Shown: piece after piece, positions 39,462 to 48,324 of the stretch
How positions within the stretch are numbered: position 1 is the stretch's first letter
How the letters are laid out: each line of letters opens with the position of its first letter
Assembly (NCBI RefSeq): GCF_003201865.1
Contig: NZ_QJJJ01000002.1
Span: forward strand, 62,001-126,000
Origin: Methylobacterium sp. B4
Lineage (GTDB): Bacteria; Pseudomonadota; Alphaproteobacteria; Rhizobiales; Beijerinckiaceae
Length of the DNA: 64,000 nucleotides
Direction of reading: 5' to 3'
Notes under the pieces: model-generated
The model's database searches: none
What the model was told of the DNA's origin: nothing
The model's input: only the letters and a program-made list of their open reading frames with translations
Program-made: the position numbers and the translations under genes

Positions 39462-40196
39462 GTGGGTGAGGCGATTTCCGCCCTGAGCACCGTCACGCAA
39501 GCCGACCTCGACGGCGCACTCACGGGCGCCTTCGCCCCGTTCTCGGGCCGGCTGCGCCGCGATCCCGATCCGGCGGCTTGCACCCTGCAGGAACTCGGGC
39601 GTTCGGGTGTCCTTGCCGATGCCCTCGCCGCCTTCGCGGATGCGCATCCGGGCTGTGAGCGTCCGGCGGTCGCCTCCCTCTGGAGTGCCTATCTCTTCGC
39701 CGGTCTGATCGCGCCCGCCCTTGCCGCAGGAGCGCGGCTCGGACGGGATCTCCCGCTGGGCTCCCTCCATCTGGCCCCGGCGACCGGGCTGCCCGCGACG
39801 GCCCATCTCGCGCAGGAATTCGCATGGCCGGCCCCGCTCCCGGCGCAGGTCGACCGATTGCTCGCCGAATCGGTCGCGCCCGTCATCCGCTCGCTGCGGG
39901 CGGAGACCGGCCTGTCGACGCGGCTGCTATGGGAGAATGCCGGCGGACACCTGTTCTGGACCCTGAGCGAGATCCGACGGGAAAACCCGGACCGCGCCGG
40001 GGAGGTGACCGAGGCCCTGCGCGCGCTGCGCTGGCCCCGCGAAGCCTGCTCGGCGCTCACCCTGATGCGCGCCGATGCGGTTGCGGGGCGCGAGCCGCCG
40101 CGCCGCCGGGTCTGCTGCCTGCGACACGGTCTGCCGGGTTCCTCGCATTGCGAAGGCGTCTGCCCGCTTCTCAGGCGGACGGGGGAGAGCGGCTGA
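39462..40196 (+). CDS. FhuF-like siderophore-iron reductase
   Basis: About 244 residues. The C-terminus has the FhuF-type [2Fe-2S] cysteines RRVCCLRHG ... HCEGVCPL, here spaced C-C-x10-C-x3-C. The upstream domain is all-helical with no membrane segment, and an ENAGGHLFW motif, common in FhuF. It would reduce ferric siderophores in the cytoplasm to release iron, possibly together with the TonB receptor at 11.1-13.4 kb. GTG at 39462 is the start giving the best N-terminus. No iron box was recognised in its promoter. Confidence 0.83.
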   Translation: MGEAISALSTVTQADLDGALTGAFAPFSGRLRRDPDPAACTLQELGRSGVLADALAAFADAHPGCERPAVASLWSAYLFAGLIAPALAAGARLGRDLPLGSLHLAPATGLPATAHLAQEFAWPAPLPAQVDRLLAESVAPVIRSLRAETGLSTRLLWENAGGHLFWTLSEIRRENPDRAGEVTEALRALRWPREACSALTLMRADAVAGREPPRRRVCCLRHGLPGSSHCEGVCPLLRRTGESG

Positions 40197-40210
40197 AAGC
40201 TACGTCCCCC

Positions 40211-40235
40211 GCCGGGTTTTCACGGGAAAACCGGC
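40211..40235. terminator. Bidirectional terminator between fhuF-like gene and terC
   Basis: GCCGG-G-TTTTC / GGAAAACCGGC forms a stem of about 10 bp with a bulged G and an ACG loop, between convergent stop codons (40196 and 40237). The T/A tracts lie inside the stem, not after it. Confidence 0.55.
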
Positions 40236-40236
40236 C

Positions 40237-40983
40237 TCACGCCTTCCCGATCGAGTTCTTGGCGCGCTTGCGGCGCCGGGCCAGCATGTTGAGCCCTTCC
40301 ACGCCCGCCGAGAAGGCCATGGCGCTGTAGATGTAGCCCTTGGGCACATGCGCCCCGAAGCCTTCGGCCAGCAGCGTCATGCCGATCATGATGAGGAAGC
40401 CGAGCGCCAGCATCACGACGGTCGGGTTCGCAGCGATGAAGCGCGAGAGCGGATCGGCTGCGATCAGCATCACGGTGACGGCCGTGACGACCGCGATCAC
40501 CATGATCGGCACGTGGTCGGTCATGCCGACGGCGGTGATGATCGAATCGACCGAGAAGACCAGGTCGAGCAACAGGATCTGCGCGATGGCGGAGCCGAAA
40601 TTGAGGGCCGCCTGCTGGCCCGCCTTCTCCTCCGGCGCCGGATCGACGCTGTGGTGGATCTCCTTGGTCGCCTTCCAGAGAAGGAACAGGCCGCCCGCGA
40701 TGAGGATGAGATCGCGCCAGGAAAAGCCCTTTCCGAGGATCTCGAAGACCGGCTCCGTCAGATGGACGATCCAGGCCACGGTGCCGAGCAGGGCGAGCCG
40801 CAGCACCAGCGCGAGGCCGATGCCGATGCGCCGGGCCCGGCTCTGCTGATGCTCCGGCAGCCGGTTGGTCAGGATCGAGATGAAGATCAGGTTGTCGATG
40901 CCGAGCACCACTTCCATCACGATCAGCGTCGCGAGGGCGGCCCAGGCGGTGGGATCGGCGGCGAGTTGCAGCAGGTCGTCCAC
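40237..40983 (-). CDS. TerC family integral membrane protein
   Basis: 248 residues with about seven hydrophobic segments and the TerC signatures [11 protein letters not shown] and DLVFSVDSI, acidic residues that form the metal path. TerC proteins export manganese or act in metal stress and protein secretion in some bacteria; which applies here is unknown. It lies 42 nt downstream of the lipid-kinase gene on the same strand. Confidence 0.92.
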   Translation of the reverse strand: MDDLLQLAADPTAWAALATLIVMEVVLGIDNLIFISILTNRLPEHQQSRARRIGIGLALVLRLALLGTVAWIVHLTEPVFEILGKGFSWRDLILIAGGLFLLWKATKEIHHSVDPAPEEKAGQQAALNFGSAIAQILLLDLVFSVDSIITAVGMTDHVPIMVIAVVTAVTVMLIAADPLSRFIAANPTVVMLALGFLIMIGMTLLAEGFGAHVPKGYIYSAMAFSAGVEGLNMLARRRKRAKNSIGKA

Positions 40984-41025
40984 GAGTCGTTCCGTCGGTC
41001 GGAGGGGAGAGGGGCGGGCGCGGCC

Positions 41026-42021
41026 TCAGAAGGGCAGGGGGAAGCGGGCCGACGAGCCCGGCGCCCCGTCCGGCGGCGCGAGGACCCGCACGGCCTTGGG
41101 CACGACCTTGAAATGGGCCGGCGTCCAGGTCGTCAGTTCGCCATCGGTGTTGACCGCCCGCGGCTTGCGGGTCTTCAGCACCAGTTCCGTGGTCTCGAAG
41201 GCGCGCACGTCCGCCGCCTTGCCGTGGGTGCCCCGGCGCAGGGCCGGCAGCAGCGCGATCAGCCGCCACCAATGGGCGACCTCCAGGCTGTAGAAGTCGA
41301 GCCGTCCGTCATCGACGGTGGCGTCCTCCTGCACCGTCATGCCGCCGCCGTAGTGCCGCCCGTTCCCGACCGAAGCCTGGATCGTGGTCACCTTCTCGGT
41401 GCGACCGTCATGCTCGATGGTGATGGTGAAGGGGCGGGCGCGGCGGAGGAGCCGGAAGGCGGCGATGGCGTAGCCGACGGTGCCCCAGGCCTTCTTGGCT
41501 TCCGCCGTAAGTTCGCTGGCGAGGTCCGCCGAGAAGCCGACGCTGGCCACGTTGAAATAGTAGTGCCCGTTGACCCAGCCGAGATCGATCGCCTTCTCGG
41601 GCGCCGTGGGGATGACGCGCGCGGCCGCTTCCGGATCGAGAGGCAGGCCGAGCGAGCGGGCGAGGTCGTTGGCAGTGCCGAGCGGCAGGATGCCGAAGGG
41701 CAGCTTGGTCTCGACCAAGGCCTGGGACGCCGCGTTCATGGTGCCGTCGCCCCCACCGAGGACCACGAGATCGACCGACCCCGCGTGACGCCCGATCACC
41801 GCGTGGCAATCGGCGCTGTCCTCCGGCTCCACGAGTTCGAGGCCGCCCTCGCGCAGGATCGTGCGGATCGCGTCGAGCGGAGCGCCGCCGTTGCGGGCCT
41901 TGGCGTTGACGAGGAAGAGAGCCCGGCGCTGGCTTTGCGCGCCCGCACTCAAGAAACCGCTCCGCACGCGTTCGAACGGGGCAAGAAGACCAGCATGGCC
42001 GGCAAAGGGATATCCTCGCAC
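41026..42021 (-). CDS. Diacylglycerol kinase (DAGK-catalytic) family lipid kinase
   Basis: 331 residues with the nucleotide-binding LVVLGGGDGTMNAAS and LPLGTANDLARSL, the DAGK/YegS hallmarks. No membrane helix. Substrate not known; could be diacylglycerol or another glycerolipid. The start is uncertain: GTG at 42021 is the longest; a TTG at 41952 would begin just before the first strand. It is followed by terC 42 nt later. Confidence 0.88.
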   Translation of the reverse strand: MRGYPFAGHAGLLAPFERVRSGFLSAGAQSQRRALFLVNAKARNGGAPLDAIRTILREGGLELVEPEDSADCHAVIGRHAGSVDLVVLGGGDGTMNAASQALVETKLPFGILPLGTANDLARSLGLPLDPEAAARVIPTAPEKAIDLGWVNGHYYFNVASVGFSADLASELTAEAKKAWGTVGYAIAAFRLLRRARPFTITIEHDGRTEKVTTIQASVGNGRHYGGGMTVQEDATVDDGRLDFYSLEVAHWWRLIALLPALRRGTHGKAADVRAFETTELVLKTRKPRAVNTDGELTTWTPAHFKVVPKAVRVLAPPDGAPGSSARFPLPF

Positions 42022-42486
42022 GCTCTCGCGCCGCGTCCGCGCGAGCGGTTGAAGGATCCGACATCACGGTCGACGCCTCGACCGTCAGAGGGGCCCGGAC
42101 CCGCCTCGGGGCATCGTGCCCGCCGCTCCCGAAAGAAGCGGCCCGCCCCCAGACGCGCAGGGAGGCGGCTACGCTCAAGGTGGTCACTCACCGCCTGATG
42201 GCAAGGGCCGGGCCCGCACACGAACAGGGGAGGGGCCGGTCGCGGGGAGAGCGGGGGTAACCTCGCCCCTGGCGGTGCCATCGGTCGCAAGCGGGGCGCC
42301 CCCGGTGTAGGCAAACCGAGCCCTTCGACGGAAAAACGTGGAACCGTAGCGGTCTCGTCGCGCGTTCCGTCCACCCGAGCGCCGCCCGCGAAACCCTTCC
42401 TGCCGCCTTGAGCCGACGGTGCACGCCGCCGGTTCCGGGCATTTCGCGCGGCATCCTACCGGCCTGCCTGTCCGATCGGTCTTGCC
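42022..42486. other. Divergent intergenic region
   Basis: 465 nt with no credible gene on either strand. It must hold divergent promoters for the lipid kinase and the next envelope protein. A GGAAC with CGTT at an 18-nt spacing (42340-42366) was considered as a stress promoter but the spacing is off. Confidence 0.4.
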
Positions 42487-43302
42487 ATGCGCCCCGCCCT
42501 GCTCCTGACCTTCCTCCTCTCCACCGCCTGCGCGGCCCAGGCCCAGCAGAGCCCGAACTGGGTCGATCCGCCCGCGAAGTCGGGCGCGCCCGGTACCGGG
42601 GCCGAGCGGGCCAAGCCGGCGCCGGAGGCCGGCAACCGTTCCGAGGCCGCGCCGGACGAGGTCGCCGAGACCCGTCGGGCGGCCGCGCCCACCCGGCGCA
42701 GCGCCCGGCGCCAGGAGCGGGCCTACGGGCGGACGGCCGAGCGGGATCACGCCGCCGAGGCCCATCGCGGGCGCCGGGCTGCGATCCGCGAGCGCGCCCG
42801 TGCCCAGGCCGCGCGCACCCATCGCCCCATGAGCCCGGCCATAACCCCGCCGCCGGCCGCAATGGCCCGGGCCGAGCCCGATTCGCGCTTCTCCGACTGG
42901 GCGATCGCGGCGCAGCGCCTGAGCCTCGATTACCTCGCCAGCATCTCGGCACCGAACGGCGCGATGCTGGCCTCCGCCCCGCGCTTCTACGGTGGACAGG
43001 TGCGCTTCCACGGCCGCAACCTCGCGATCCCGGCCCTGATGGCCGAGAAGCGCCGCTTCGTGCGCCGATGGCCGGAGCGGCGCTACGAGCCGCAGGGCGA
43101 GCCGCGCGTCGCCTGCGACGGGCCCAGCGCGACTTGCCTCGTGCGCACCGTCTACGACTTCACGGCCGTGAGCCCCAGCCGCGGCGCTCGCTCCCAGGGC
43201 GTCGCCGAACTCCTCCTCACCGTGAGCTTCGCGGGCGGGCGCCCGGTGGTCGTCTCCGAATCGAGCCGCGTCCTCAGCCGGGGCGGGTCCGGGGGGGCCT
43301 GA
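42487..43302 (+). CDS. Secreted protein with Arg-rich linker and C-terminal NTF2-like domain
   Basis: 271 residues: signal peptide (1-20, cleavage near AQA/QQ), an extremely Arg/Ala/Pro-rich linker (about 25-120), and a folded domain (about 135-265) with SLDYLASIS, FYGGQVRFHGR, AEKRRFVRRWPERRYEP and two cysteines (RVACDGPSATC). That domain resembles NTF2-like modules that occur as tails of envelope and caspase-like proteins in Rhizobiales (recollection). The Arg density is unusual for a periplasmic linker. Function unknown; it may bind an acidic surface polymer (inference). Confidence 0.75.
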   Translation: MRPALLLTFLLSTACAAQAQQSPNWVDPPAKSGAPGTGAERAKPAPEAGNRSEAAPDEVAETRRAAAPTRRSARRQERAYGRTAERDHAAEAHRGRRAAIRERARAQAARTHRPMSPAITPPPAAMARAEPDSRFSDWAIAAQRLSLDYLASISAPNGAMLASAPRFYGGQVRFHGRNLAIPALMAEKRRFVRRWPERRYEPQGEPRVACDGPSATCLVRTVYDFTAVSPSRGARSQGVAELLLTVSFAGGRPVVVSESSRVLSRGGSGGA

Positions 43303-43435
43303 GTGGGGGCCACACGGAGCGGACACAGCCGCCGCATGGACCGCATAGTCCTGCGCGGTCCATGCTGTAGAAGGAGGCGGCGGAGGCCCCTCCATCAGGG
43401 GGCCCGGAACGGGTGAGAGACGGGGCATCGGACAC

Positions 43436-44755
43436 GTGAAGGGATCGGCAAAGGCCGCAAGCCGGACCAGCGAGGAGGCCGCCGCGCCGCCGGAGGCACC
43501 TCTCTCCGAGGATGACCGCCGGATCCGCGCGCTGATCCTGGCCGAACTCGACCGGCGGGGCGTGCGCCCGGTCGCGCGCCGGACCCTGGCGCTGATCGCG
43601 GAAGGCTTCGTCGAGCCCGCCGACGGCGTGCCGGGCTACCGGATCGTCGATCGCGGCGGCGCGGTGCGGCTGCGCGGCGCGGGGGAGGGGGCCGGCGTGC
43701 CGCTGACCCTGCACGAACTCGTCGAGGAGCTTCGCGCGCAGCACGCGCCCCTGTTCCTGCCGCCGGAACCAGAGCCGGAACCGGAGCCTCCGCGGGACGC
43801 TATCGCCGATGTGCGGGCGGCGGGCGCGCGCTTCGTCGAGACGCAATCGGCCCTGGCGCGCTCGCTGGCGAACACCTCGGCCGAACGGAGCCGGGCGCTC
43901 GCCAGCGCGGCGAGCGAGACCGTGGAGGGCTGGCGCAGCCGTCTCGCCGAGCGGCTGAAGGCCCGGCCGCGTCCGGCCCCGGTCTCGGCTCCCATCGCGG
44001 CCACGGACGGCATGTCCCCGTCGACCGCTGCAAGCGCACCCCTCGACGCGGCGCAGCGCTTGACCGAGGCACGGGCACGGCTCGGCGCGGGCTGGCAGCG
44101 GCTCGCCGGTGGATTTCAGCCCGGCCAGAAGCTGACCCGGGTCCGCGACCTCATGGACGACGCCCTCTCCGCCGGAAGCCGGCGGCCGGTGGTCCTGATG
44201 ACCCTCGGCGCTTTGGCGGGCGCGGGTCTCGTGGCTGCCCTCTCTCTGCGGGGAGGCACCGGCGAGGAGGCCGGCTCGGCCGCCCGGTCGGGCTCCGAGA
44301 CGCAGACGGCCCAGACGGCGCCGGCCGAAGCACCACCGGTCTCGGGGCAGCGCGGATCCGACGAGCCGGCCCCCGATGCGCCGCCCTCCGAGACGCCGGA
44401 GGCGCGCCCGCCGGAGCCGGAGCCGCGACGCAGCAACCCCAATGCCCTGACCGGCATACCCGAGGTGATCGACACCGCGACACTGCGGGTGGGCGGAAAG
44501 GTCGTGCGCCTGTTCGGCGTCGAGTGGGTCCGCGGCGGGCAGGCCGACGAATTGTCGAAGTATCTGCGCGGACGGCAGGTGAGCTGCCAGCCGGCCCCCG
44601 GCAGCAGCGCGCATATCTGCACCGTGGAGGGCCGCGACCTCTCGGAAGTGGTGCTGTTCAACGGCGGAGGCCGCGCCTCGGCGGAAGCGACGCCCGATCT
44701 TGCCGCGGCCGAGGATCATGCCCGCACCGAGCGGCTCGGGGTGTGGAAGCGGTGA
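43436..44755 (+). CDS. Membrane-anchored protein with degenerate SNase-like domain
   Basis: 439 residues. The first 70 contain SEDDRRIRALILAELDRRG, a small alpha-helical unit; a Glu/Pro stretch follows (about 105-120), then a helical segment with several Ser/Ala/Thr runs, one transmembrane helix (about 240-260, VVLMTLGALAGAGLVAALSL), a Pro-rich spacer, and a C-terminal nuclease-fold domain (about 335-439, IDTATLRVGGKVVRLFGVEW). The usual SNase DGDT/RLxGIDAPE catalytic residues are absent. The C-terminal domain should face the periplasm. Start GTG at 43436 with a weak ribosome site. Function unknown. Confidence 0.75.
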   Translation: MKGSAKAASRTSEEAAAPPEAPLSEDDRRIRALILAELDRRGVRPVARRTLALIAEGFVEPADGVPGYRIVDRGGAVRLRGAGEGAGVPLTLHELVEELRAQHAPLFLPPEPEPEPEPPRDAIADVRAAGARFVETQSALARSLANTSAERSRALASAASETVEGWRSRLAERLKARPRPAPVSAPIAATDGMSPSTAASAPLDAAQRLTEARARLGAGWQRLAGGFQPGQKLTRVRDLMDDALSAGSRRPVVLMTLGALAGAGLVAALSLRGGTGEEAGSAARSGSETQTAQTAPAEAPPVSGQRGSDEPAPDAPPSETPEARPPEPEPRRSNPNALTGIPEVIDTATLRVGGKVVRLFGVEWVRGGQADELSKYLRGRQVSCQPAPGSSAHICTVEGRDLSEVVLFNGGGRASAEATPDLAAAEDHARTERLGVWKR

Positions 44756-44773
44756 GGGCGCAGGGCCCTCACC
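44751..44773. terminator. Bidirectional terminator between the SNase-like gene and poxB
   Basis: GGTGAGGGC (44751-44759) and GCCCTCACC (44765-44773) form a perfect 9-bp stem with a 5-nt loop that includes the stop codon of the upstream gene. It separates convergent genes. Confidence 0.65.
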
Positions 44774-44783
44774 GTTCCCGTCC

Positions 44784-46517
44784 TCAGCGCAGCAGGTTGG
44801 TCCGGGCGAGGTCGAGGATCGCGTCGCCGCGCCCGTTCATCACGGCCTGGAGCGCGTAGAGGCTGAAGCCCTTCACCTGCTCCGCCTGGAGCTTGGGCGG
44901 CATGGCGAGTTCCTGGCGGTTCGTCACCACGTCGAGCAAGGCGGGGCCGGGATGGGCCAGCACGTCCCGGATCGCTCCCTCCAGATCGCCCGGATCCTCG
45001 ACCCGGTGGGCGTGGATGCCGATGGCGCGGGCCATGGCGGCGAAATCCGGGTTCTCGAGCGCGACGCCGGTCTCCAGGTAGCCCGCCGCCTTCATCTCCA
45101 GTTCGACGAAGCCCAGCGTGCCGTTGTTGAAGATGACCACCTTCACCGGCAGCTTCTCCTGGGTCAGGGTGAGGATATCGCCCATGAGCATGGCAAAACC
45201 CCCGTCGCCCGACAGCGAGATCACCTGCCGGCCCGGACTCGCCGCCTGGATGCCGATGGCGTGGGGGAGGGCGTTGGCCATGGAGCCGTGCGCCCAGGAG
45301 CCGATCAGACGCCGCCCTGCGCTCATGGCGAGGTAGCGGGCGGCCCAGACCGTCGGCGTGCCGACATCGGCCGTGAACACGGCGTCGTCGGTCGCCGCCT
45401 CGCTCAGCAGGCGCGTGAGATATTGCGGGTGGATCGGTTTGCGCCCGGGCTTGCCGGTGGCGAGGTCGTCGAGGTCTTCGCGCGCCTTGGCGTAGTGCTT
45501 GAGGCTCGCCTGCAGATGGCGGTCGCTGTCGTTGCCGGTGAGCCGCGGCAGCAGGGCTTCGAGGGTGGCGGCGACGTCACCGACGAGGCCGAGTTCCAGC
45601 CGGCAGCGCTTGCCCAGGTTCTCGGGCCGCAGATCGACCTGCGCGATCTTGGCGTGCTCGGGATAAAACTGACGGTAGGGGAAGTCGGTGCCGAGCATCA
45701 GCAAGGTCTCGCAGGCCTCCATGGCCGCGTAGCCCGAGGAGAACCCGATCAGCCCGGTCATGCCGACGTCGTAGGGGTTGTCGTGCTCGACATGCTCCTT
45801 GCCGCCGAGCGCGTGGACGATCGGGCTCTTGAGCCGTTCGGCCAGCCGCATCAACGGCGCGTGCGCCCCGGCGCAGCCCCGGCCGCACAGCAGCGTGATC
45901 TTTTTGGAGGTGTTGAGCAGGTTCGCCAAGCGGTCGAGTTCGTCGGCCGGCGGCACGGTGACGGGCGCGCGCGGGCGAAGCGTCGCGGGAGCGGCCAACG
46001 CGCGCTTGGGCGCCTCCTTCAGGGCGACGGTGCCGGGAATGACGATCACGGCGACGCCGCGCTGGCCCACGGCCGTGCGGATCGCCGTCTCCAGCACGTT
46101 GGGCAGCTGCTCGGGGTCGGAGACCAACTCGCAGAAATGGCTGCAATCGCGGAACAGCTCCTCCGGCCGGGTGGCCTGGAAGTAGTTCAGCCCGATCTCG
46201 GAGGAGGGAATGTGCGCGGCGATCGCCAGAACCGGCGTGCGGGTGCGGTGCGCGTCGAACAGACCGTTGATGAGGTGGAGGTTGCCCGGTCCGCAGGACC
46301 CGGCGCAGACCGCGAGTTCGCCCGTCACCTGCGCCTCACCCGCGGCGGCGAAGGCGGCCACCTCCTCGTGGCGGACATGCACCCAGTCGATGACGCCGCG
46401 GCTCCGGATCGACTCGGTGATCCCGTTCAGGCTGTCGCCGACGAGACCGTAGACACGTCGCACGCCCGCCAGTTCGAGCGTTTCGACCACGAGATCCGAT
46501 ACGTTGCGGGTTGCCAT
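44784..46517 (-). CDS. poxB: Pyruvate dehydrogenase (quinone), PoxB-like
   Basis: ThDP- and FAD-dependent enzyme oxidising pyruvate to acetate and CO2 and passing electrons to quinone at the inner membrane. 577 residues, close to E. coli PoxB (572). Domains in order: pyrimidine-binding with VGDSLNGITESI and catalytic-type Glu in RHEEVAAFAA, FAD-binding central, and PP-binding with GDGGFAMLMGD. The C-terminal end LYALQAVMNGRGDAILDLA resembles the membrane-docking helix of PoxB. An EcfG-like promoter lies 46 nt upstream. It is monocistronic. Confidence 0.9.
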   Translation of the reverse strand: MATRNVSDLVVETLELAGVRRVYGLVGDSLNGITESIRSRGVIDWVHVRHEEVAAFAAAGEAQVTGELAVCAGSCGPGNLHLINGLFDAHRTRTPVLAIAAHIPSSEIGLNYFQATRPEELFRDCSHFCELVSDPEQLPNVLETAIRTAVGQRGVAVIVIPGTVALKEAPKRALAAPATLRPRAPVTVPPADELDRLANLLNTSKKITLLCGRGCAGAHAPLMRLAERLKSPIVHALGGKEHVEHDNPYDVGMTGLIGFSSGYAAMEACETLLMLGTDFPYRQFYPEHAKIAQVDLRPENLGKRCRLELGLVGDVAATLEALLPRLTGNDSDRHLQASLKHYAKAREDLDDLATGKPGRKPIHPQYLTRLLSEAATDDAVFTADVGTPTVWAARYLAMSAGRRLIGSWAHGSMANALPHAIGIQAASPGRQVISLSGDGGFAMLMGDILTLTQEKLPVKVVIFNNGTLGFVELEMKAAGYLETGVALENPDFAAMARAIGIHAHRVEDPGDLEGAIRDVLAHPGPALLDVVTNRQELAMPPKLQAEQVKGFSLYALQAVMNGRGDAILDLARTNLLR

Positions 46518-46562
46518 GCGCCGTCTCCGAACAAGACCGCCCTCGGGCAGTCATGGCGGGCC

Positions 46563-46587
46563 AACGTCGCGAGGGGGCATTGGTTCG
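46563..46587 (-). promoter_or_regulatory. EcfG-like stress promoter upstream of poxB
   Basis: Reading leftwards on the minus strand: -35 CGAAC (46587-46583), 16-nt spacer, -10 CGTT (46566-46563), then poxB begins 46 nt further. The general stress sigma factor EcfG of Methylobacterium recognises GGAAC-N16/17-CGTT; only the first base differs. Confidence 0.5.
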
Positions 46588-46705
46588 GGCGGGCGGAAGA
46601 TTTTGCGATTACTGCATAATTTCGCACATCACGCCCATCGGGCGCGGCAGGATCGCTCGCGATGCGTCCGCCCGGCGCTCCGTCGGCAACCGTGCGGGCC
46701 GGGAC

Positions 46706-46724
46706 CGGCCGGCGATGCCGGCCG
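46706..46724. terminator. Hairpin downstream of rho
   Basis: CGGCCGGC-GAT-GCCGGCCG, a perfect 8-bp stem 20 nt after the rho stop codon on the minus strand. No T-run, so only a tentative 3' end. Confidence 0.4.
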
Positions 46725-46744
46725 ATCCGTTCGAGGCCTTCGCC

Positions 46745-48088
46745 TCAGGTGTTCATCGAGTCGAAGAAATCGCCGTTGCTCTTGGTCTGGCGCAGCTTGT
46801 CCATGAGGAACTCGATCGCGTCGGTGACGCCCATCGGGTTGAGGATGCGGCGCAGGACGTAGGTCTTCTTGAGCGAATCCGGCGGGACCAGCAGCTCCTC
46901 CTTGCGGGTACCGGAGCGGGTGATGTCGATGGCCGGGAAGATGCGCTTGTCGGAGACCTTGCGGTCCAGAATGATCTCGGAGTTGCCGGTGCCCTTGAAC
47001 TCCTCGAAGATCACCTCGTCCATGCGCGATCCGGTGTCGATCAGCGCGGTGGCGATGATGGTGAGCGAGCCGCCCTCCTCGATGTTGCGGGCCGCGCCGA
47101 AGAAGCGCTTGGGCCGCTGCAGGGCGTTGGCGTCGACGCCGCCGGTCAGCACCTTGCCGGAGGAGGGCACCACGGTGTTGTAGGCGCGGCCGAGGCGCGT
47201 GATGGAATCGAGCAGGATCACCACGTCGCGGCCGTGTTCCACCAGCCGCTTGGCCTTCTCGATCACCATCTCGGCGACCTGCACGTGGCGGGTGGCCGGC
47301 TCGTCGAAGGTGGAGGCGATGACCTCGCCCTTCACCGAGCGGATCATGTCGGTCACCTCTTCCGGGCGCTCGTCGATGAGCAGCACGATGAGGTAGCATT
47401 CGGGGTGGTTGAGGGTGATCGACTGCGCGATGTTCTGCATCAGCACGGTCTTACCCGTGCGCGGCGGCGCGACGATCAGGGCGCGCTGGCCCTTACCGAT
47501 CGGCGAGACGATGTCGATGATGCGGGGCGAAAAATCTTTCTTGGTCGGGTTGTCCAGTTCGAGCTTGAACCGCTTGGTGGGAAAGAGCGGCGTCAGGTTG
47601 TCGAAATGGACCTTGTGCTTGATCTTCTCCGGGTTCTCGAAGTTGATCGTGTTGACCTTGATCAGCGCGAAGTAGCGCTCGCCGTCCTTGGGGCCGCGGA
47701 TCGGGCCCTCCACCGTGTCGCCCGTGCGCAGGCCGAAGCGGCGGATCTGGGTCGGCGAGATGTAGATGTCGTCCGGACCCGGCAGGTAGTTCGAGTCGTT
47801 CGAGCGCAGGAAGCCGAACCCGTCCTGGAGCACCTCGACCGTGCCGGCACCGATGATCTCGGTCTCGTTGGCCGCGAGCTGCTTGAGGATTGCGAACATC
47901 AACTCCTGCTTGCGCATGGTCGAGGCGTTCTCGACCTCGACCTCCTCGGCGAAAGCGGTGAGCTCGGTCGGCGATTTGGATTTGAGATCCTGAAGCCGCA
48001 TCTCGCGTCGTGCGACGAGATCGGCCGGCGCAGGCGCGCTTTCGGCCGGAGCTTCGACGGGGGCGAGAGCGTCGTTCTGTGACGTCAT
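46745..48088 (-). CDS. rho: Transcription termination factor Rho
   Basis: Hexameric RNA helicase ending transcription. 447 residues from ATG 48088; N-terminal cold-shock RNA-binding domain ([18 protein letters not shown]), P-loop [10 protein letters not shown] and Walker-B region [15 protein letters not shown] shorter start at 48001 would give 418 residues, close to E. coli Rho (419), so the first 29 residues (Ala/Pro-rich) are an optional extension. No clear ribosome site precedes either. In many alphaproteobacteria it neighbours mnmE-mnmG; here poxB and other genes intervene. Confidence 0.96.
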   Translation of the reverse strand: MTSQNDALAPVEAPAESAPAPADLVARREMRLQDLKSKSPTELTAFAEEVEVENASTMRKQELMFAILKQLAANETEIIGAGTVEVLQDGFGFLRSNDSNYLPGPDDIYISPTQIRRFGLRTGDTVEGPIRGPKDGERYFALIKVNTINFENPEKIKHKVHFDNLTPLFPTKRFKLELDNPTKKDFSPRIIDIVSPIGKGQRALIVAPPRTGKTVLMQNIAQSITLNHPECYLIVLLIDERPEEVTDMIRSVKGEVIASTFDEPATRHVQVAEMVIEKAKRLVEHGRDVVILLDSITRLGRAYNTVVPSSGKVLTGGVDANALQRPKRFFGAARNIEEGGSLTIIATALIDTGSRMDEVIFEEFKGTGNSEIILDRKVSDKRIFPAIDITRSGTRKEELLVPPDSLKKTYVLRRILNPMGVTDAIEFLMDKLRQTKSNGDFFDSMNT

Positions 48089-48324
48089 GTGGGAGGATGC
48101 AACCAACGAATGGCGGGAAAGAATCGGCCGGTCGGGGAGCAGGGCTGAACGCCGGGGAGACGTTCCAGGTCCGTAGCCGCCGCGGGCGCGCGGCCCGGTC
48201 CACGCATCGGGTCCGCTCGGCCAGAACGACCTCGGGATGCGACACGGCTGCAATCGGAGAGCAGGGGTCAATAGCGCGTTTCGCCGCCCGGCTCAAGACC
48301 CGAGAACTTGAAGTCTTGGGGAGA

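Noticed and set aside
42340..42366. EcfG-like promoter (GGAAC ... CGTT) upstream of the secreted Arg-rich protein
   Set aside because: The spacer is 18 nt instead of 16-17, and the same elements read on the opposite strand as well, so chance is likely.
43431..43440. Second parS site around CACGTG
   Set aside because: Only the six-base core matches; flanks do not. CACGTG is frequent in this GC-rich DNA.
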